Below are positions 1 through 9,823 of a stretch of 64,000 nt of DNA, piece after piece. The position numbers and the translations under genes are program-made. Positions within the stretch are counted from its first letter, which is position 1; each line of letters starts with the position of its first letter. The notes below the pieces were generated by a model, which was not told the DNA's origin, did no database searches, and saw only the letters and a program-made list of their open reading frames with translations. Source of the stretch: Sarcina ventriculi (GTDB lineage Bacteria > Bacillota > Clostridia > Clostridiales > Clostridiaceae); NCBI RefSeq assembly GCF_900456775.1, contig NZ_UAUL01000007.1:124001-188000 (forward strand), written 5' to 3'.

Positions 1-482
1 CCTCCAGGAGTTTGAAAAGCTTTAAAATCGTGAGTTCCCAAAAAATATTTACACGCCTTTTTCATCTCCTCAACATTAAGCTTCCACCTATAATAATATA
101 CATAATCCTTATCTATAGCACATGGATATTCCCTATTTAATATGGTATAACAATACGTTTTTCCCTTACTAGAATATCTAGCATGAAAATCTAAATCAAC
201 CTCTTCTGATTTTATTATAACTATATCTCGAGGTAATTTGCAATTTACGGCATCTCTAAATTTTTCAGCTGGCATTTTTACATTTGTTTTAAAATTAGCT
301 ACATATCCTTTAGCATGAACACCAGAATCAGTTCTGCTACTTCCTATGACTTCTACATACTCTTTGATTACTTTAGATATAGCTTTCTCTAATTCTTGTT
401 GAATTGTATTTCCTATAGGTTGTCTTTGCCATCCATAGTACCTTGTTCCATCATACTCTATTGTAAGCTTTATATTTCTCAT
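1..482 (-). CDS. truA: tRNA pseudouridine synthase A, 5' part only
   Basis: The first 160 codons of a TruA-family enzyme run off the left edge. TruA converts U38-U40 of the tRNA anticodon stem to pseudouridine. The N-terminus reads MRNIKLTIEYDGTRYYGWQR, the usual TruA opening, and the catalytic-Asp block follows as SSRTDSGVHAKGY; the family usually has G-R-T-D there, so the residue before Arg is Ser. The gene starts at ATG 482, after a GGAGCAAT-type ribosome site. It lies downstream of ecfT in the same direction, as in many Firmicutes, and is probably cotranscribed with the ECF module. Confidence 0.93.
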   Translation of the reverse strand, partial: MRNIKLTIEYDGTRYYGWQRQPIGNTIQQELEKAISKVIKEYVEVIGSSRTDSGVHAKGYVANFKTNVKMPAEKFRDAVNCKLPRDIVIIKSEEVDLDFHARYSSKGKTYCYTILNREYPCAIDKDYVYYYRWKLNVEEMKKACKYFLGTHDFKAFQTPG

Positions 483-570
483 TTATTGCTCCTTGAAATC
501 TTATAATTTTAATATAAAAATAGATTATGCTAAGATTACACATAATCTATCTTATAATACAATTTTTAAA

Positions 571-1392
571 CTATAATACTAAACTAGGTCCAAATCTTGA
601 AACAATACATAAAATTAAAAATACTATGTATACTACAAATGCAATAGCATCTTTCTTCTCTAATTTTAATTGTTTCATCCTAGTTCTACCTTCTCCACCT
701 CTATAACATCTAGCCTCCATAGCCATTGCCAATTCATCTGCTCTTCTAAATGAACTTATAAAAAGAGGAACTAAAAGTGGAATTAAATTTTTAGCCTTTT
801 GCACTAAGTTTCCTGTTTCAAAATCTGCACCCCTTGCCTGTTGTGCTTTCATTATCTTATCTGTTTCATCTATAAGAGTTGGTATAAATCTCAAAGCAAT
901 TGTCATCATCATTGCTAACTCATGAGCTGGCAAACCTACTTTTTTAAATGGAGCTAATAATTTTTCTATTCCATCAGTTAATTCTATTGGTGATGTTGTA
1001 AGAGTCATTATTGATGTACCCATTATTAAAAATATAAGTCTCAAAGCCATAAATATTGCTGTTTTTATACCCTGTGTATATATAGATATAAAGCCCAATT
1101 TAAATACTAATGTTTCTGGAGTCCCCGTTACTAAAAATACATTAAGAACTGCAGTAATAAGTATTAATATAAATATTGGCTTTACCCCTTTATATATATA
1201 TTTAAAACTTAATTTAGATAACAATATTACTATTCCAAGAAAAATAACCACAAAAATATATCCATAAAACTTATTTATAAAAAATAGAGTTATTATAAAG
1301 AAAAAAGTTATAAGTATCTTTGTTCGTGGATCTAATTTATGTATAAATGAACTACCTGGAACATACTGCCCTATATTTATATCCTTTAACAT
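571..1392 (-). CDS. ecfT: Energy-coupling factor transporter transmembrane protein EcfT
   Basis: This 273-residue membrane protein is the scaffold of a group II ECF vitamin importer, joining the two ATPases to exchangeable substrate-binding S components. About five hydrophobic segments are visible, at roughly residues 28-60, 70-92, 108-128 and near 245-268. The two cytoplasmic coupling-helix motifs are QQARGAD near residue 185 and MEARCYRGG near 227; the second is A-R-C rather than the more usual A-R-G. It follows ecfA2 by 18 bases and precedes truA. No S component is present here, so substrate cannot be inferred. Confidence 0.94.
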   Translation of the reverse strand: MLKDINIGQYVPGSSFIHKLDPRTKILITFFFIITLFFINKFYGYIFVVIFLGIVILLSKLSFKYIYKGVKPIFILILITAVLNVFLVTGTPETLVFKLGFISIYTQGIKTAIFMALRLIFLIMGTSIMTLTTSPIELTDGIEKLLAPFKKVGLPAHELAMMMTIALRFIPTLIDETDKIMKAQQARGADFETGNLVQKAKNLIPLLVPLFISSFRRADELAMAMEARCYRGGEGRTRMKQLKLEKKDAIAFVVYIVFLILCIVSRFGPSLVL

Positions 1393-1410
1393 ATCTTAAA
1401 GCCCTTTCTG

Positions 1411-2265
1411 CTAATTTTTATTTAAATATTCAAGTATGGCTTTCTTAGCATCTTTAATTGTATATATATCATCTGATATATCAAATCCCTTTTTTCTAAG
1501 TTCTCTGAGTAAATAAGTCACTTGCGGAACCCCAAGCCCTATATCCTCTAAAACATCAACTTCCTTAAAGACATCAGAAACTTTTCCATCAAGAATAATG
1601 CTTCCATGATTCATAACAACAACTCTATCTGCAACTTTAGCTACATCTTCCATACTATGACTTATCATTATAGTAGTTATTTTATAATCATCATGTAATT
1701 TCCTTATTTGATTCAAAATATCATCTCTACCCTTAGGATCTAAACCTGCTATTGGTTCATCTAGTATCAAAACCTTAGGTTCCATAGCTATAACTCCAGC
1801 TATTGCTACTCTTCTTTTTTGACCACCACTTAAATCAAAAGGAGATTTATCTTTATATGTATCATAATCTAAATCAACCATCTTCATTGCTCTTTTTACT
1901 CTTCTTGTTATTTCTTCTTCAGATAAGCCTAAATTCCTTGGACCAAATTCTATATCCTTTTCAATTGTTTCTTCAAACAATTGATATTCTGGATATTGAA
2001 ATACTAATCCAATATTTTTTCTGATATTAGTTAATTTAACTTTTTTATCTGTGATATCTATACCATCTACTATTATTTTTCCTTCTGTTGGTTTTAAAAG
2101 ACCATTTAAATGTTGTATTAAAGTAGATTTTCCAGATCCAGTATGCCCGATTAAGACTATAAACTCACCATCATAAAATTCACAATTAATGTTTATTAAA
2201 GCTTTTTTTTCAAAAGGCGTTTTAGGCATATATGTGTAACTTAAATTTTCTATTTTAATTGACAT
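1411..2265 (-). CDS. ecfA2: ECF transporter ATP-binding protein EcfA2
   Basis: This is one of the two ABC ATPases that power the ECF importer. Visible motifs are Walker [10 protein letters not shown] near residue 39, the Q-loop [17 protein letters not shown], the signature [13 protein letters not shown] and Walker [14 protein letters not shown]. The length of 284 residues is normal. The [20 protein letters not shown] block and the later [12 protein letters not shown]-terminal segment distinguish A2 from A1. Its start overlaps the end of ecfA1 by 16 bases, suggesting translational coupling. Confidence 0.95.
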   Translation of the reverse strand: MSIKIENLSYTYMPKTPFEKKALININCEFYDGEFIVLIGHTGSGKSTLIQHLNGLLKPTEGKIIVDGIDITDKKVKLTNIRKNIGLVFQYPEYQLFEETIEKDIEFGPRNLGLSEEEITRRVKRAMKMVDLDYDTYKDKSPFDLSGGQKRRVAIAGVIAMEPKVLILDEPIAGLDPKGRDDILNQIRKLHDDYKITTIMISHSMEDVAKVADRVVVMNHGSIILDGKVSDVFKEVDVLEDIGLGVPQVTYLLRELRKKGFDISDDIYTIKDAKKAILEYLNKN

Positions 2266-3095
2266 AATTCACTCACCATTTCATCTATATTTAAAATATC
2301 TGTCGATATGTTTACACCTTCCTTATTAAGTTCATAAGCTAGTTCTGTTACTTGTGGAACATCTAATCCAATTTTTTTCATTTTTTCTACCTGAGAAAAA
2401 ATTTCTCTAGGAGTTCCCTCCATGGTTTTTTTACCATTATCCATAACTATAATTCTATCAGCTTGCGCTGCTTCATCCATATAGTGTGTTATTAACACTA
2501 TTGTTATTTTATTATTTTTATTTATAGATTTTATAGTACTTATTACTTCCTTTCTTCCAATAGGATCTAACATTGCTGTGGGCTCATCTAATATAATGCA
2601 CTTAGGCATCATAGCAAGTATACCTGCTATTGCAATTCTTTGCTTTTGTCCTCCTGATAATAAATGCGGTGCATGTTTTCTATATTCATACATCCCAACT
2701 GATTTTAAACTTTCATCAACTCTTTTTCTTATTTCTAAAGGCTCAACTCCCAAGTTTTCAGGACCAAAAGCAACATCTTCTTCTACTACTGTTGCAACTA
2801 ACTGATTATCAGGATTTTGAAATACCATCCCTGCCTTGCTTCTTATATCCCATAAATTACTGTTATTTGATGTATCTAAATTATCTACAAACATTTTTCC
2901 GCCACTAGGCAAAATAAGTGCATTCATATGTTTTGCAATTGTTGATTTTCCTGAACCATTTTGTCCTAAAATAACCAGAAATTCTCCTTCTTTTACATCC
3001 ATACTAACATTATCTATAGCTATTTTTTCAGTTTTATCTTCATAGTTCATATATTTAAAAAATAAATCCTTACAAAAAATCATTTTTTCTTTCAT
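2250..3095 (-). CDS. ecfA1: ECF transporter ATP-binding protein EcfA1
   Basis: This is the second ABC ATPase of the ECF module, 281 residues. It carries Walker [10 protein letters not shown], the A1-type Q-loop [21 protein letters not shown], signature [13 protein letters not shown] and Walker [17 protein letters not shown] 3095 follows an AGGAGGTGTTTGA ribosome site. It is the first gene of the ecfA1-ecfA2-ecfT-truA set and is separated from rplQ by a terminator, so the module probably has its own promoter in the AT-rich gap, although I cannot point to a convincing one. Confidence 0.95.
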   Translation of the reverse strand: MKEKMIFCKDLFFKYMNYEDKTEKIAIDNVSMDVKEGEFLVILGQNGSGKSTIAKHMNALILPSGGKMFVDNLDTSNNSNLWDIRSKAGMVFQNPDNQLVATVVEEDVAFGPENLGVEPLEIRKRVDESLKSVGMYEYRKHAPHLLSGGQKQRIAIAGILAMMPKCIILDEPTAMLDPIGRKEVISTIKSINKNNKITIVLITHYMDEAAQADRIIVMDNGKKTMEGTPREIFSQVEKMKKIGLDVPQVTELAYELNKEGVNISTDILNIDEMVSELCQLK

Positions 3096-3133
3096 TCAAA
3101 CACCTCCTATTTTACATAAATTAAAATGTTATT

Positions 3134-3206
3134 TTTATATAATTATAAAATAATATTAACAATTTAATCTTATCACATCAATAATATTATTTTATAATTA
3201 TATAAA
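3134..3206. repeat. Perfect 25-bp A/T-only inverted repeat
   Basis: Arms at 3134-3158 and 3182-3206 are exact reverse complements with no G or C, separated by 23 bases. The repeat lies between the rplQ terminator and ecfA1. An alternative overlapping pairing exists between 3164-3172 and 3209-3217, so two mutually exclusive structures could form. Function is unknown; the rest of the 3096-3331 gap shows only A/T-rich sequence. Confidence 0.8.
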
Positions 3207-3331
3207 TTTAAGATTAATTAATTATATCATCAATTTATATTTTAATTTTAAAATTTCTCAAATAATACTTGTAAGAAGAACTATACAACACTATAATCCC
3301 CACAACAACATTAAAGATAATTAAGTTTAAA

Positions 3332-3366
3332 AATGCAAAAAAGGGATTAAGCATAACTTAATCCCA
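3332..3366 (-). terminator. Rho-independent terminator after rplQ
   Basis: On the minus strand a stem GGGATTAAG / CTTAATCCC (3343-3365) is followed by TTTTTTGCATTTTT. It sits 9 bases past the rplQ stop codon and closes the ribosomal-protein supercluster. Confidence 0.9.
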
Positions 3367-3374
3367 GAATGCTA

Positions 3375-3716
3375 TTATACTAACTCAAGTATAACAACCT
3401 CAGCTCCGTCACCTCTTCTTGGACCCACTTTATACATTCTAGTGTATCCACCGTTTCTTTCAGCATACTTAGGAGCGATATTATCAAATAAATTTTGAAC
3501 TACTGCTTCTTCAGTTACATAAGCTAATACTTGTCTTCTTGCATGTAAATCTCCTCTTTTTGCAAGAGTAATCATTTTTTCTGCAATACTTCTAGTTTCT
3601 TTAGCTCTAGTTTCTGTTGTTTCTATTTTACCATGTTTTAAAAAACTTGTAACAAGATTTCTCAACATAGCTCTTCTTTGATCAGTAGGACGACCTAATT
3701 TACGATATCCTGCCAT
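3375..3716 (-). CDS. rplQ: 50S ribosomal protein L17
   Basis: This 113-residue protein matches bacterial L17 in length and sequence, opening [20 protein letters not shown] and ending with the [14 protein letters not shown] tail. It binds 23S rRNA near the exit-tunnel side of the large subunit. It is the last gene of the alpha operon, 16 bases after rpoA, and is followed directly by a strong terminator. Confidence 0.97.
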   Translation of the reverse strand: MAGYRKLGRPTDQRRAMLRNLVTSFLKHGKIETTETRAKETRSIAEKMITLAKRGDLHARRQVLAYVTEEAVVQNLFDNIAPKYAERNGGYTRMYKVGPRRGDGAEVVILELV

Positions 3717-3732
3717 GACTTTACCTCCTCAA

Positions 3733-4680
3733 CTACTCATCGCTTAACTTTAAATTTAAGCCTAACTCTGTTAATTTTCTCTCTACTTCTTCTAGAGATT
3801 TCTTACCAAGGTTTCTAACCTTCATCATATCATCCATACTCTTTGTTGCAAGCTCTTGTACAGTGTTGATTCCGGCTCTCTTTAAACAGTTATAAGATCT
3901 AACTGATAAATCTAATTCCTCAATAGTCATTTCTAATGCTTTTTCTTTTTTATCTTCTTCTTTTTCAATCATTATTTCAACGTCGTTAGCATTGTCTGTT
4001 AAAGTCATGAATAATTTGAAGTGCTCTATAAGAATTTTTGCTGATAAAGAAATTGCTTCCTCTATTTTTATAGTTCCATTAGTCCAAATTTCAAGAGTAA
4101 GTTTGTCATAATCTGTAATTTGACCAACTCTTGTATTTTCAACAGTAAAATTAACTCTCTTCACAGGAGTATATATAGAGTCTATTGCTATAGCTGATAA
4201 TGGAAGATCTTCAGTTTTGTTTTTATTTTGTGAAACATACCCTCTTCCTCTATTAACAACTATCTCCATATATAATTTACCATCATTATCTAATGTAGCT
4301 ATATGTAAATCCTTATTTACAACTTCTACATCACCATCTGTTTTTATATCTACACCACTAACAACTCCTGGTCCTTGTGCATCTATATAAATAGTTTTTG
4401 GTCCTTCACCTTCCATTTTAAGGGCTAAAGCTTTAAGATTTAAGATTATCTCTGTAACATCTTCTTTAACACCTTTTATAGTTGAAAATTCATGAAGAAC
4501 TGAATCTATTTTAACTGATGATGGTGCTACTCCTGGTAAAGAAGAAAGTAATATTCTTCTTAATGCATTTCCAAGAGTAATTCCATATCCTCTTTCAAGT
4601 GGTTCTATAACAAACTTGCCATAAGTCCCATCATCGCTTGACTCCACACACTGAATAACTGGCTTTTCTATTTCTAACAT
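3733..4680 (-). CDS. rpoA: RNA polymerase alpha subunit
   Basis: Alpha dimerises to nucleate core RNA polymerase assembly and contacts UP elements and activators. The N-terminal domain (about 1-230) carries [20 protein letters not shown], and the C-terminal domain (about 245-315) carries [19 protein letters not shown] and [12 protein letters not shown] choose ATG 4680 (MLEIEKP, 315 residues) because AAGGAGG lies seven bases before it; an upstream in-frame start at 4698 would place the ribosome site inside the gene. It lies between rpsD and rplQ. Confidence 0.97.
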   Translation of the reverse strand: MLEIEKPVIQCVESSDDGTYGKFVIEPLERGYGITLGNALRRILLSSLPGVAPSSVKIDSVLHEFSTIKGVKEDVTEIILNLKALALKMEGEGPKTIYIDAQGPGVVSGVDIKTDGDVEVVNKDLHIATLDNDGKLYMEIVVNRGRGYVSQNKNKTEDLPLSAIAIDSIYTPVKRVNFTVENTRVGQITDYDKLTLEIWTNGTIKIEEAISLSAKILIEHFKLFMTLTDNANDVEIMIEKEEDKKEKALEMTIEELDLSVRSYNCLKRAGINTVQELATKSMDDMMKVRNLGKKSLEEVERKLTELGLNLKLSDE

Positions 4681-4759
4681 TAGCAAACCCTCCTTCAATT
4701 TTCATTGCAACCTTATATGAGGGCAACTGATCCAATACTAAACAAATTAATATTAGCTA

Positions 4760-5380
4760 TTATTTACTATATAACTCAACAATTAGAGTTTCATTAACTG
4801 GAACATCAATATCTTCTCTAACTGGTTCAGCTATAACTTTACCTTCAAAATTTTCAACATTAGCTGTTAACCATTTTGGTAAAGCTTTTGGATTTTCAGC
4901 AAAAGTTTTGAACTTTTCAGTTCCTCTACTTTTTTCACAAACAGTTATAACATCATTAACAGATACTCTGTATGATGGAATATCTACTTTTTTACCATTT
5001 ACTAAGAAATGTCCATGAGTAACTAATTGTCTAGCTTCTGTTCTAGATGCACCAAAACCTAATCTAAATACTACGTTATCTAATCTCATTTCTAGTAATT
5101 TTAATAAATTTTCACCGGCAATTCCTTTCATCTTTTCAGCTCTTTCATAAGTTGTTCTGAATTGACTTTCAAGAACTCCGTAAATTCTTTTAGCTTTTTG
5201 CTTTTCTCTTAATTGTGTTCCATAGTTAGATATTTTCTTTTTGCTTGCTCCATGTTGTCCTGGCGCATAACTTCTTCTAACAAAAGCACATTTATCTGTA
5301 AAGCATCTATCCCCTTTTAGGAATAATTTCATACCTTCTCTTCTACATAGTCTACATGTAGCTCCAGTATATCTTGCCAT
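4760..5380 (-). CDS. rpsD: 30S ribosomal protein S4, zinc-binding type
   Basis: S4 is a primary 16S rRNA binder that starts assembly of the 30S body. The 206-residue protein keeps an N-terminal zinc knuckle: CRLCRREG followed by CFTDKC, four cysteines. The S4 RNA-binding domain runs from about residue 97 ([12 protein letters not shown], then [21 protein letters not shown]). Start ATG 5380 follows AGGAGGTGTAA. Unlike in B. subtilis, where rpsD stands alone, it lies in the alpha operon between rpsK and rpoA, the arrangement in which S4 can act as operon repressor. Confidence 0.97.
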   Translation of the reverse strand: MARYTGATCRLCRREGMKLFLKGDRCFTDKCAFVRRSYAPGQHGASKKKISNYGTQLREKQKAKRIYGVLESQFRTTYERAEKMKGIAGENLLKLLEMRLDNVVFRLGFGASRTEARQLVTHGHFLVNGKKVDIPSYRVSVNDVITVCEKSRGTEKFKTFAENPKALPKWLTANVENFEGKVIAEPVREDIDVPVNETLIVELYSK

Positions 5381-5406
5381 TACTTACACCTCCTACTATT
5401 ATGTTA

Positions 5407-5802
5407 CTAAACTCTTCTTCTTTTTGGTGGTCTACATCCATTGTGTGGTATTGGAGTTACATCTTTTATTAAAGTAACTTCTAATCCTGCTGCTTGTAAA
5501 CTTCTTATTGCTGCTTCTCTACCTGCACCAGGTCCTTTTACGTAAACCTCAACGCTTTTTAAACCGTGTTCCATAGCTGCTTTAGCTGCTGTTTCTGCTG
5601 CCATTTGAGCTGCAAATGGTGTGCTTTTTCTTGAACCTTTAAATCCTAGTCCACCAGCACTTGCCCATGATAAAGCATTTCCTCTAGCATCAGTTAAAGT
5701 AACTATTGAGTTATTAAAAGTTGATTGGATATGTGCTGCTCCATGCTCAACATTTTTTCTCTCTTTTCTTCTTCTAGTCTTTTTAACTTTTTGAGCTGCC
5801 AT
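5407..5802 (-). CDS. rpsK: 30S ribosomal protein S11
   Basis: This 131-residue protein forms part of the 30S platform near the E site and mRNA exit. It has the S11 blocks [27 protein letters not shown] and the conserved C-terminal end [15 protein letters not shown]. The N-terminal [16 protein letters not shown] is basic, as is typical. It lies 17 bases after rpsM and 26 bases before rpsD in the alpha operon. Confidence 0.97.
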   Translation of the reverse strand: MAAQKVKKTRRRKERKNVEHGAAHIQSTFNNSIVTLTDARGNALSWASAGGLGFKGSRKSTPFAAQMAAETAAKAAMEHGLKSVEVYVKGPGAGREAAIRSLQAAGLEVTLIKDVTPIPHNGCRPPKRRRV

Positions 5803-5819
5803 TGTCTTCCCTCCTTAAA

Positions 5820-6185
5820 CTACTTCTTCTTATTAGCTATAGTCTTCTTAGGACCTTTTCTAGTTCTAGCATTAGTCTTAGTTTTTTGTCCTCTAACTGG
5901 AAGACCTTTTCTGTGTCTTATTCCTCTATAGCAACCTATTTCAACAAGTCTCTTTATATTAAGAGCAACTTCCCTTCTTAAGTCACCTTCTATAGTCATT
6001 TCTTTAACTATATTTCTTATTGAATTAACTTCATCTTCTGTAAGATCCTTAACTCTTGTGTCTGGATTTATTCCTGTATCTTTAAGAATCTTTTGTGATG
6101 TAGGTAATCCTATACCATATATATATGTTAGACCTATTTCTACTCTTTTTTCTTTTGGTAGGTCTACACCTGCTATTCTTGCCAT
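5820..6185 (-). CDS. rpsM: 30S ribosomal protein S13
   Basis: S13 sits in the 30S head and forms bridges to the 50S subunit and P-site tRNA. The 121-residue sequence shows [20 protein letters not shown], the helix-hairpin block [20 protein letters not shown] and a lysine-rich tail. It starts at ATG 6185 after CAGGAGGTGTAATTA. It is the first gene after a promoter and a structured leader in the 6.2-6.35 kb gap, so it opens a separately controllable alpha operon (rpsM-rpsK-rpsD-rpoA-rplQ). Confidence 0.97.
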   Translation of the reverse strand: MARIAGVDLPKEKRVEIGLTYIYGIGLPTSQKILKDTGINPDTRVKDLTEDEVNSIRNIVKEMTIEGDLRREVALNIKRLVEIGCYRGIRHRKGLPVRGQKTKTNARTRKGPKKTIANKKK

Positions 6186-6254
6186 TAATTACACCTCCTG
6201 ATAATTGAAGTCTTAAATTTTGTAAATCAATGTATTGTTTTTTATATTTAAAAT

Positions 6255-6290
6255 TTTAGGCCAGTATTTTTTACTGCAGCCGCACCTAAA
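6255..6290 (-). promoter_or_regulatory. Structured leader element before rpsM (candidate S4 site)
   Basis: On the minus strand the outer stem TTTAGG / CCTAAA encloses an inner stem GCAGTA / TACTG with an A5 loop. It is G/C-rich compared with its flanks and lies between the 6320-6348 promoter and rpsM. In E. coli, S4 represses the alpha operon from the rpsM leader; whether this element has that role is inference. Confidence 0.45.
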
Positions 6291-6319
6291 ACTTAATCAC
6301 ATTATTATTTGCCTATATA

Positions 6320-6348
6320 ATAATATGTGAGTTTTTAATAAAAGTCAA
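6320..6348 (-). promoter_or_regulatory. Sigma-A-type promoter of the alpha operon
   Basis: Minus strand -35 TTGACT (6343-6348) and -10 TATTAT (6320-6325) with 17-base spacing, in the gap between rpmJ and rpsM. It would give an rpsM leader of about 130 nt. Confidence 0.7.
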
Positions 6349-6392
6349 TAAGAATTAACTAATTGACTAAAATTATTATATGTTTTTACCTA

Positions 6393-6518
<126 letters not shown>

Positions 6519-6737
6519 TTATTTTGCTCTCCAAGTAATTCTACCTCTTGTTAGGTCATATGGAGAAAGCTCTACTGTAACTTTATCTCCTGGTAAAATT
6601 CTTATGAAGTTCATTCTTAATTTTCCAGAAATATGAGCTAGTATTACATGCCCACTCTCTAATTCTACTTGAAACATTGCATTTGGTAAAGCTTCTAAAA
6701 CTTTACCTTCCATTTCTATAATATCATCTTTTGACAT
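6519..6737 (-). CDS. infA: Translation initiation factor IF-1
   Basis: IF-1 is an OB-fold protein that occupies the 30S A site during initiation. The 72-residue sequence [20 protein letters not shown] continues to [16 protein letters not shown], a full-length IF-1. ATG 6737 is chosen because AAGGAGG lies nine bases upstream; an in-frame start 30 bases earlier lies before this ribosome site. It sits between the KOW-protein gene and rpmJ. Confidence 0.97.
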   Translation of the reverse strand: MSKDDIIEMEGKVLEALPNAMFQVELESGHVILAHISGKLRMNFIRILPGDKVTVELSPYDLTRGRITWRAK

Positions 6738-6744
6738 AAGGTAA

Positions 6745-7023
6745 TCAAACCTCCTTGACAGTGCCATTAAGTTTTATAAATCTTTTTATTTTTAAATTTG
6801 CATTCTTATCTTGAGATTCAATAGAATTTTTAATATTCACATCAATCACATTAGTAAGTATCACATGTTTCTTTTTTTTCTTCTTTGGCTTTTCTATCGT
6901 TTTAGTAGAACCATTAACAAGATATAAGTACTCTTCCTTTATATTAGCAACAATATAAAAATTCCCTTTATCTCTCCCATTATTAGATACTACTAATCTG
7001 CCAATTGAGTTATTATTTCGCAA
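6745..7023 (-). CDS. KOW-domain RNA-binding protein (L14e-like)
   Basis: A 92-residue basic protein starting at TTG 7023, five bases after GAGGTGA. The N-terminal part, [20 protein letters not shown], is a KOW-type fold as in eukaryotic/archaeal L14e-like proteins; a lysine run (KPKKKKKK) follows near residue 50. Small KOW proteins are common between map and infA in Firmicutes, but their precise function is not established; ribosome or RNA binding is inferred. The in-frame ATG at 7107 would precede the ribosome site and is unlikely to be used. Confidence 0.8.
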   Translation of the reverse strand: MRNNNSIGRLVVSNNGRDKGNFYIVANIKEEYLYLVNGSTKTIEKPKKKKKKHVILTNVIDVNIKNSIESQDKNANLKIKRFIKLNGTVKEV

Positions 7024-7115
7024 ATTATTCACCTCAAAGATTACCTTAGCCATAAATATACAGTTTACTTTAATATAAGTAAACATAAATTTATAACTAA
7101 GCAACACACATTAAT

Positions 7116-7865
7116 TTACTTAACAAGTGTTAATATTTCAGGACCATTAGGTAAAATTGCAACTGTATTTTCATAATGCGCTGAAAACTTTCCATCTTGA
7201 GTTACTACTGTCCATCCATCTTCTAATGTATTTACATGATAACTTCCAATGTTAACCATAGGTTCTATGGCTAAAACCATTCCTGAAACAAGTTTTGGGC
7301 CTCTACCTGATCTACCGAAATTAGGTACCTCTGGATCTTCATGAACTTTTTTTCCTATGCCGTGTCCAACATAGTCTCTAACCACTGAAAATCCATTATC
7401 CTCTACAAATCTTTGTATTTCGCAAGAAATATCTGTTAATCTATTTCCCACATAAGCTTTTTCAATACCTTTAAAGAAACTTTCTTTAGTAACACTTATA
7501 AGTTTTTTAGCTTCTTCAGATATCTCTCCTACCGCAAAAGTTCTAGCAGCATCTCCATGAAATCCGTTAATAAAAGCTCCACAGTCAACTGAAACTATAT
7601 CGCCTTCTTTTAACTTTCTTTTTCCTGGAAAACCATGAACCACTTGCTCATTCACAGATATACATAGTGAAGAAGGAAATCCATACAGTCCTTTAAAAGA
7701 CGGCGTAGCTCCATGCTTAGTTATAAATTCTTCAGCTATTCTATCTAATTCTCCAGTAGTAATACCTGGCTTCACTTTGCCCTCTAACAAATTTAAAGTT
7801 TCTCCAACAATTCTGCCGGCTTTCCTCATTAGGTCGATTTCTAAATCATTTTTTATTATTATCAT
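7116..7865 (-). CDS. map: Methionine aminopeptidase, type I
   Basis: Map removes the initiator Met from nascent proteins. The 249-residue length is that of the short type Ia form without an N-terminal extension. The dimetal ligands lie in VSVDCGAFINGFHGDAART (two Asp), the GHGIGKKVHEDP block (His), AIEPMVNIG (Glu) and HYENTVAI (Glu). It follows adk by 12 bases, the secY-adk-map order usual in Firmicutes. Confidence 0.97.
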   Translation of the reverse strand: MIIIKNDLEIDLMRKAGRIVGETLNLLEGKVKPGITTGELDRIAEEFITKHGATPSFKGLYGFPSSLCISVNEQVVHGFPGKRKLKEGDIVSVDCGAFINGFHGDAARTFAVGEISEEAKKLISVTKESFFKGIEKAYVGNRLTDISCEIQRFVEDNGFSVVRDYVGHGIGKKVHEDPEVPNFGRSGRGPKLVSGMVLAIEPMVNIGSYHVNTLEDGWTVVTQDGKFSAHYENTVAILPNGPEILTLVK

Positions 7866-7877
7866 TATTATCGCTCC

Positions 7878-8519
7878 CTAATCCAATATCTTACAGATAT
7901 CTTCAAAAACTTCATTTATTGCTTTTGTTCCATCCACTACTGAAAGTTTATTTTTAGCTTTATAAAAATCAATCAATGGTTGAGTTTGTTTTTGATATAC
8001 ATCTAGTCTCTCTTGTACTGTTTCTACAGTATCATCTTTTCTTTGTATAACTTCTGATCCACAAACACTGCATTTTCCATCTTTTGTTGGCGGATTGAAC
8101 TTCACATGATAACTAGCTCCACATGAAGGACAAACTCTTCTTCCAGTCATTCTTTCAAGAATAAAATCAGTTGGCACCTCTATTAAAAGAGATGTACTTA
8201 AACTTTCTCCTCTTGAACATAAAAATTCATCTAATGCTTCCGCTTGATGAACTGTTCTAGGAAAACCATCTAGTAGATACCCATTTTTACAATCATCTTG
8301 TTTAAGTCTATCCTTAACCATATTGATAGTAACTTCATCTGGAACTAATTGACCATTATCCATATATCTTTTAGCTTCTACTCCAAGAGGAGTATTTTCT
8401 GAAATATTTTTTCTAAATATATCACCTGTTGATATATGAAGAATAGAGTATCTATTACTGATTGATTTTGCCTGTGTCCCTTTACCTGCTCCCGGAGGAC
8501 CTAATAAAACTATTTTCAC
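7878..8519 (-). CDS. adk: Adenylate kinase, zinc-LID type
   Basis: Adk catalyses ATP + AMP to 2 ADP. It shows the P-loop GPPGAGKGT at the N-terminus, the AMP-site DGFPRT and a LID with four cysteines: CPSCG then CSVCG, the zinc-binding LID of Gram-positive enzymes. I choose GTG 8519 ([10 protein letters not shown], 213 residues), which matches the family start and has GGAGATGAT at suitable spacing. An in-frame TTG at 8525 would add two residues and lies too close to the ribosome site. It is between secY and map. Confidence 0.93.
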   Translation of the reverse strand: MKIVLLGPPGAGKGTQAKSISNRYSILHISTGDIFRKNISENTPLGVEAKRYMDNGQLVPDEVTINMVKDRLKQDDCKNGYLLDGFPRTVHQAEALDEFLCSRGESLSTSLLIEVPTDFILERMTGRRVCPSCGASYHVKFNPPTKDGKCSVCGSEVIQRKDDTVETVQERLDVYQKQTQPLIDFYKAKNKLSVVDGTKAINEVFEDICKILD

Positions 8520-8546
8520 GGGCAATCATCTCCAAATTCATTTTAT

Positions 8547-9821
8547 TTAATTCAAGAATCCTTGATAATGTTTCATGGTTAATTGAGTACTTAATTGTCT
8601 CATAATCTCTAATGAAACTGATACTAAAATTAATACTGATGTTCCACCAAATTGGACATCTTGAAAACTAGTATAGTTTGCAACTAATACAGGGGCTATT
8701 GCTATTATAGCCGCAAATATTCCTCCTATTAAAGCAACCTTGTTTAACACTTTTTCTAAATAAATCTCTGTTGGTTTACCAGGTCTTACTCCTGGAATAA
8801 ATCCTGATGACTTGTGCATATTTTCAGCCATTTCATCCGGTTTAAAAGTTATTTGCGTATAGAACCAAGTAAAGAATATAGTTAAAATGCAATACAATGC
8901 TATATACATCCATGTTCCCGAATTAAATGGACTATATGAAGATCCTGTTATCCACTGAGCCCACGAAGCATTTGGGAAAAAGTTTGCTACAGTCATTGGA
9001 AAACTCATAACTGACATAGCAAATATTATTGCTATAACCGCTGTTCCTATTATACTTAAAGGAATATGTGACTGACCTCTAGCCATTCTACTTCCTACTG
9101 CCTTGTTTGAATATTGTACTTGTATTCTTCTTTCTGCTAGATATAAGTAAATTACTCCTGCTAATAAAGCAATTGCAGCTCCAACAAATAAAATCACTTC
9201 AACAATATTTATTTTACCTGCTATTAATAGAGAATATATTTGATATCCTGTCATTGGTAATGCTGATATTATATTAGCATATATTATTATTGATGTTCCA
9301 TTACCAACACCTTTTACTGTTATTTGATCTCCTAACCAAATAAGAAAAGTTGATCCAACCACTAAGCTTAATACTATTAAAAATATATCAATAGGAGAAT
9401 TGTATTTTAAAGCACCATATTTTGCTATTACAATGTAACTTCCATAAGCCATTATTATAGAAATACCTATAGCTGCATATCTGGTTATCTTTTGTATTTT
9501 TTTTCTACCATCGTCTCCCTCTTTAGACAATTGTTCTAATTTAGGAATAGCAATTTGTAATAATTGCATGATTATAGTAGCATTAATATACGGAGTTACG
9601 GATAATGCAAATAAACTAAATCTACTAAAAGAGCCTCCAGAAATTAAATCATAAAAACTAATCAAGCCTCCAGATTGAGTAAGATTTTTTAATGCTCCTG
9701 TATCAATCCCAGGAACAGGAATATAACTTCCCATCCTGAAAATTGCTACAAGAAATATTGTCCATAATATTTTTTTCCTCAAATCTGGAACCTTCCAGGC
9801 ATTGTGTAGGGTTGATATCAT
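8547..9821 (-). CDS. secY: Preprotein translocase subunit SecY
   Basis: SecY is the channel of the Sec translocon. The 424-residue protein has about ten membrane segments, and contains SYIPVPGIDTGAL after TM1, the plug-region segment GGLISFYDLISGGSFSRFS and the C-terminal cytosolic loop with GIRPGKPTE-like GVRPGKPTEIYL. Its start lies 2 bases after the rplO stop, so translation is probably coupled. Its partner secE is at 34.7 kb in this window. Confidence 0.97.
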   Translation of the reverse strand: MISTLHNAWKVPDLRKKILWTIFLVAIFRMGSYIPVPGIDTGALKNLTQSGGLISFYDLISGGSFSRFSLFALSVTPYINATIIMQLLQIAIPKLEQLSKEGDDGRKKIQKITRYAAIGISIIMAYGSYIVIAKYGALKYNSPIDIFLIVLSLVVGSTFLIWLGDQITVKGVGNGTSIIIYANIISALPMTGYQIYSLLIAGKINIVEVILFVGAAIALLAGVIYLYLAERRIQVQYSNKAVGSRMARGQSHIPLSIIGTAVIAIIFAMSVMSFPMTVANFFPNASWAQWITGSSYSPFNSGTWMYIALYCILTIFFTWFYTQITFKPDEMAENMHKSSGFIPGVRPGKPTEIYLEKVLNKVALIGGIFAAIIAIAPVLVANYTSFQDVQFGGTSVLILVSVSLEIMRQLSTQLTMKHYQGFLN

Positions 9822-9823
9822 GA

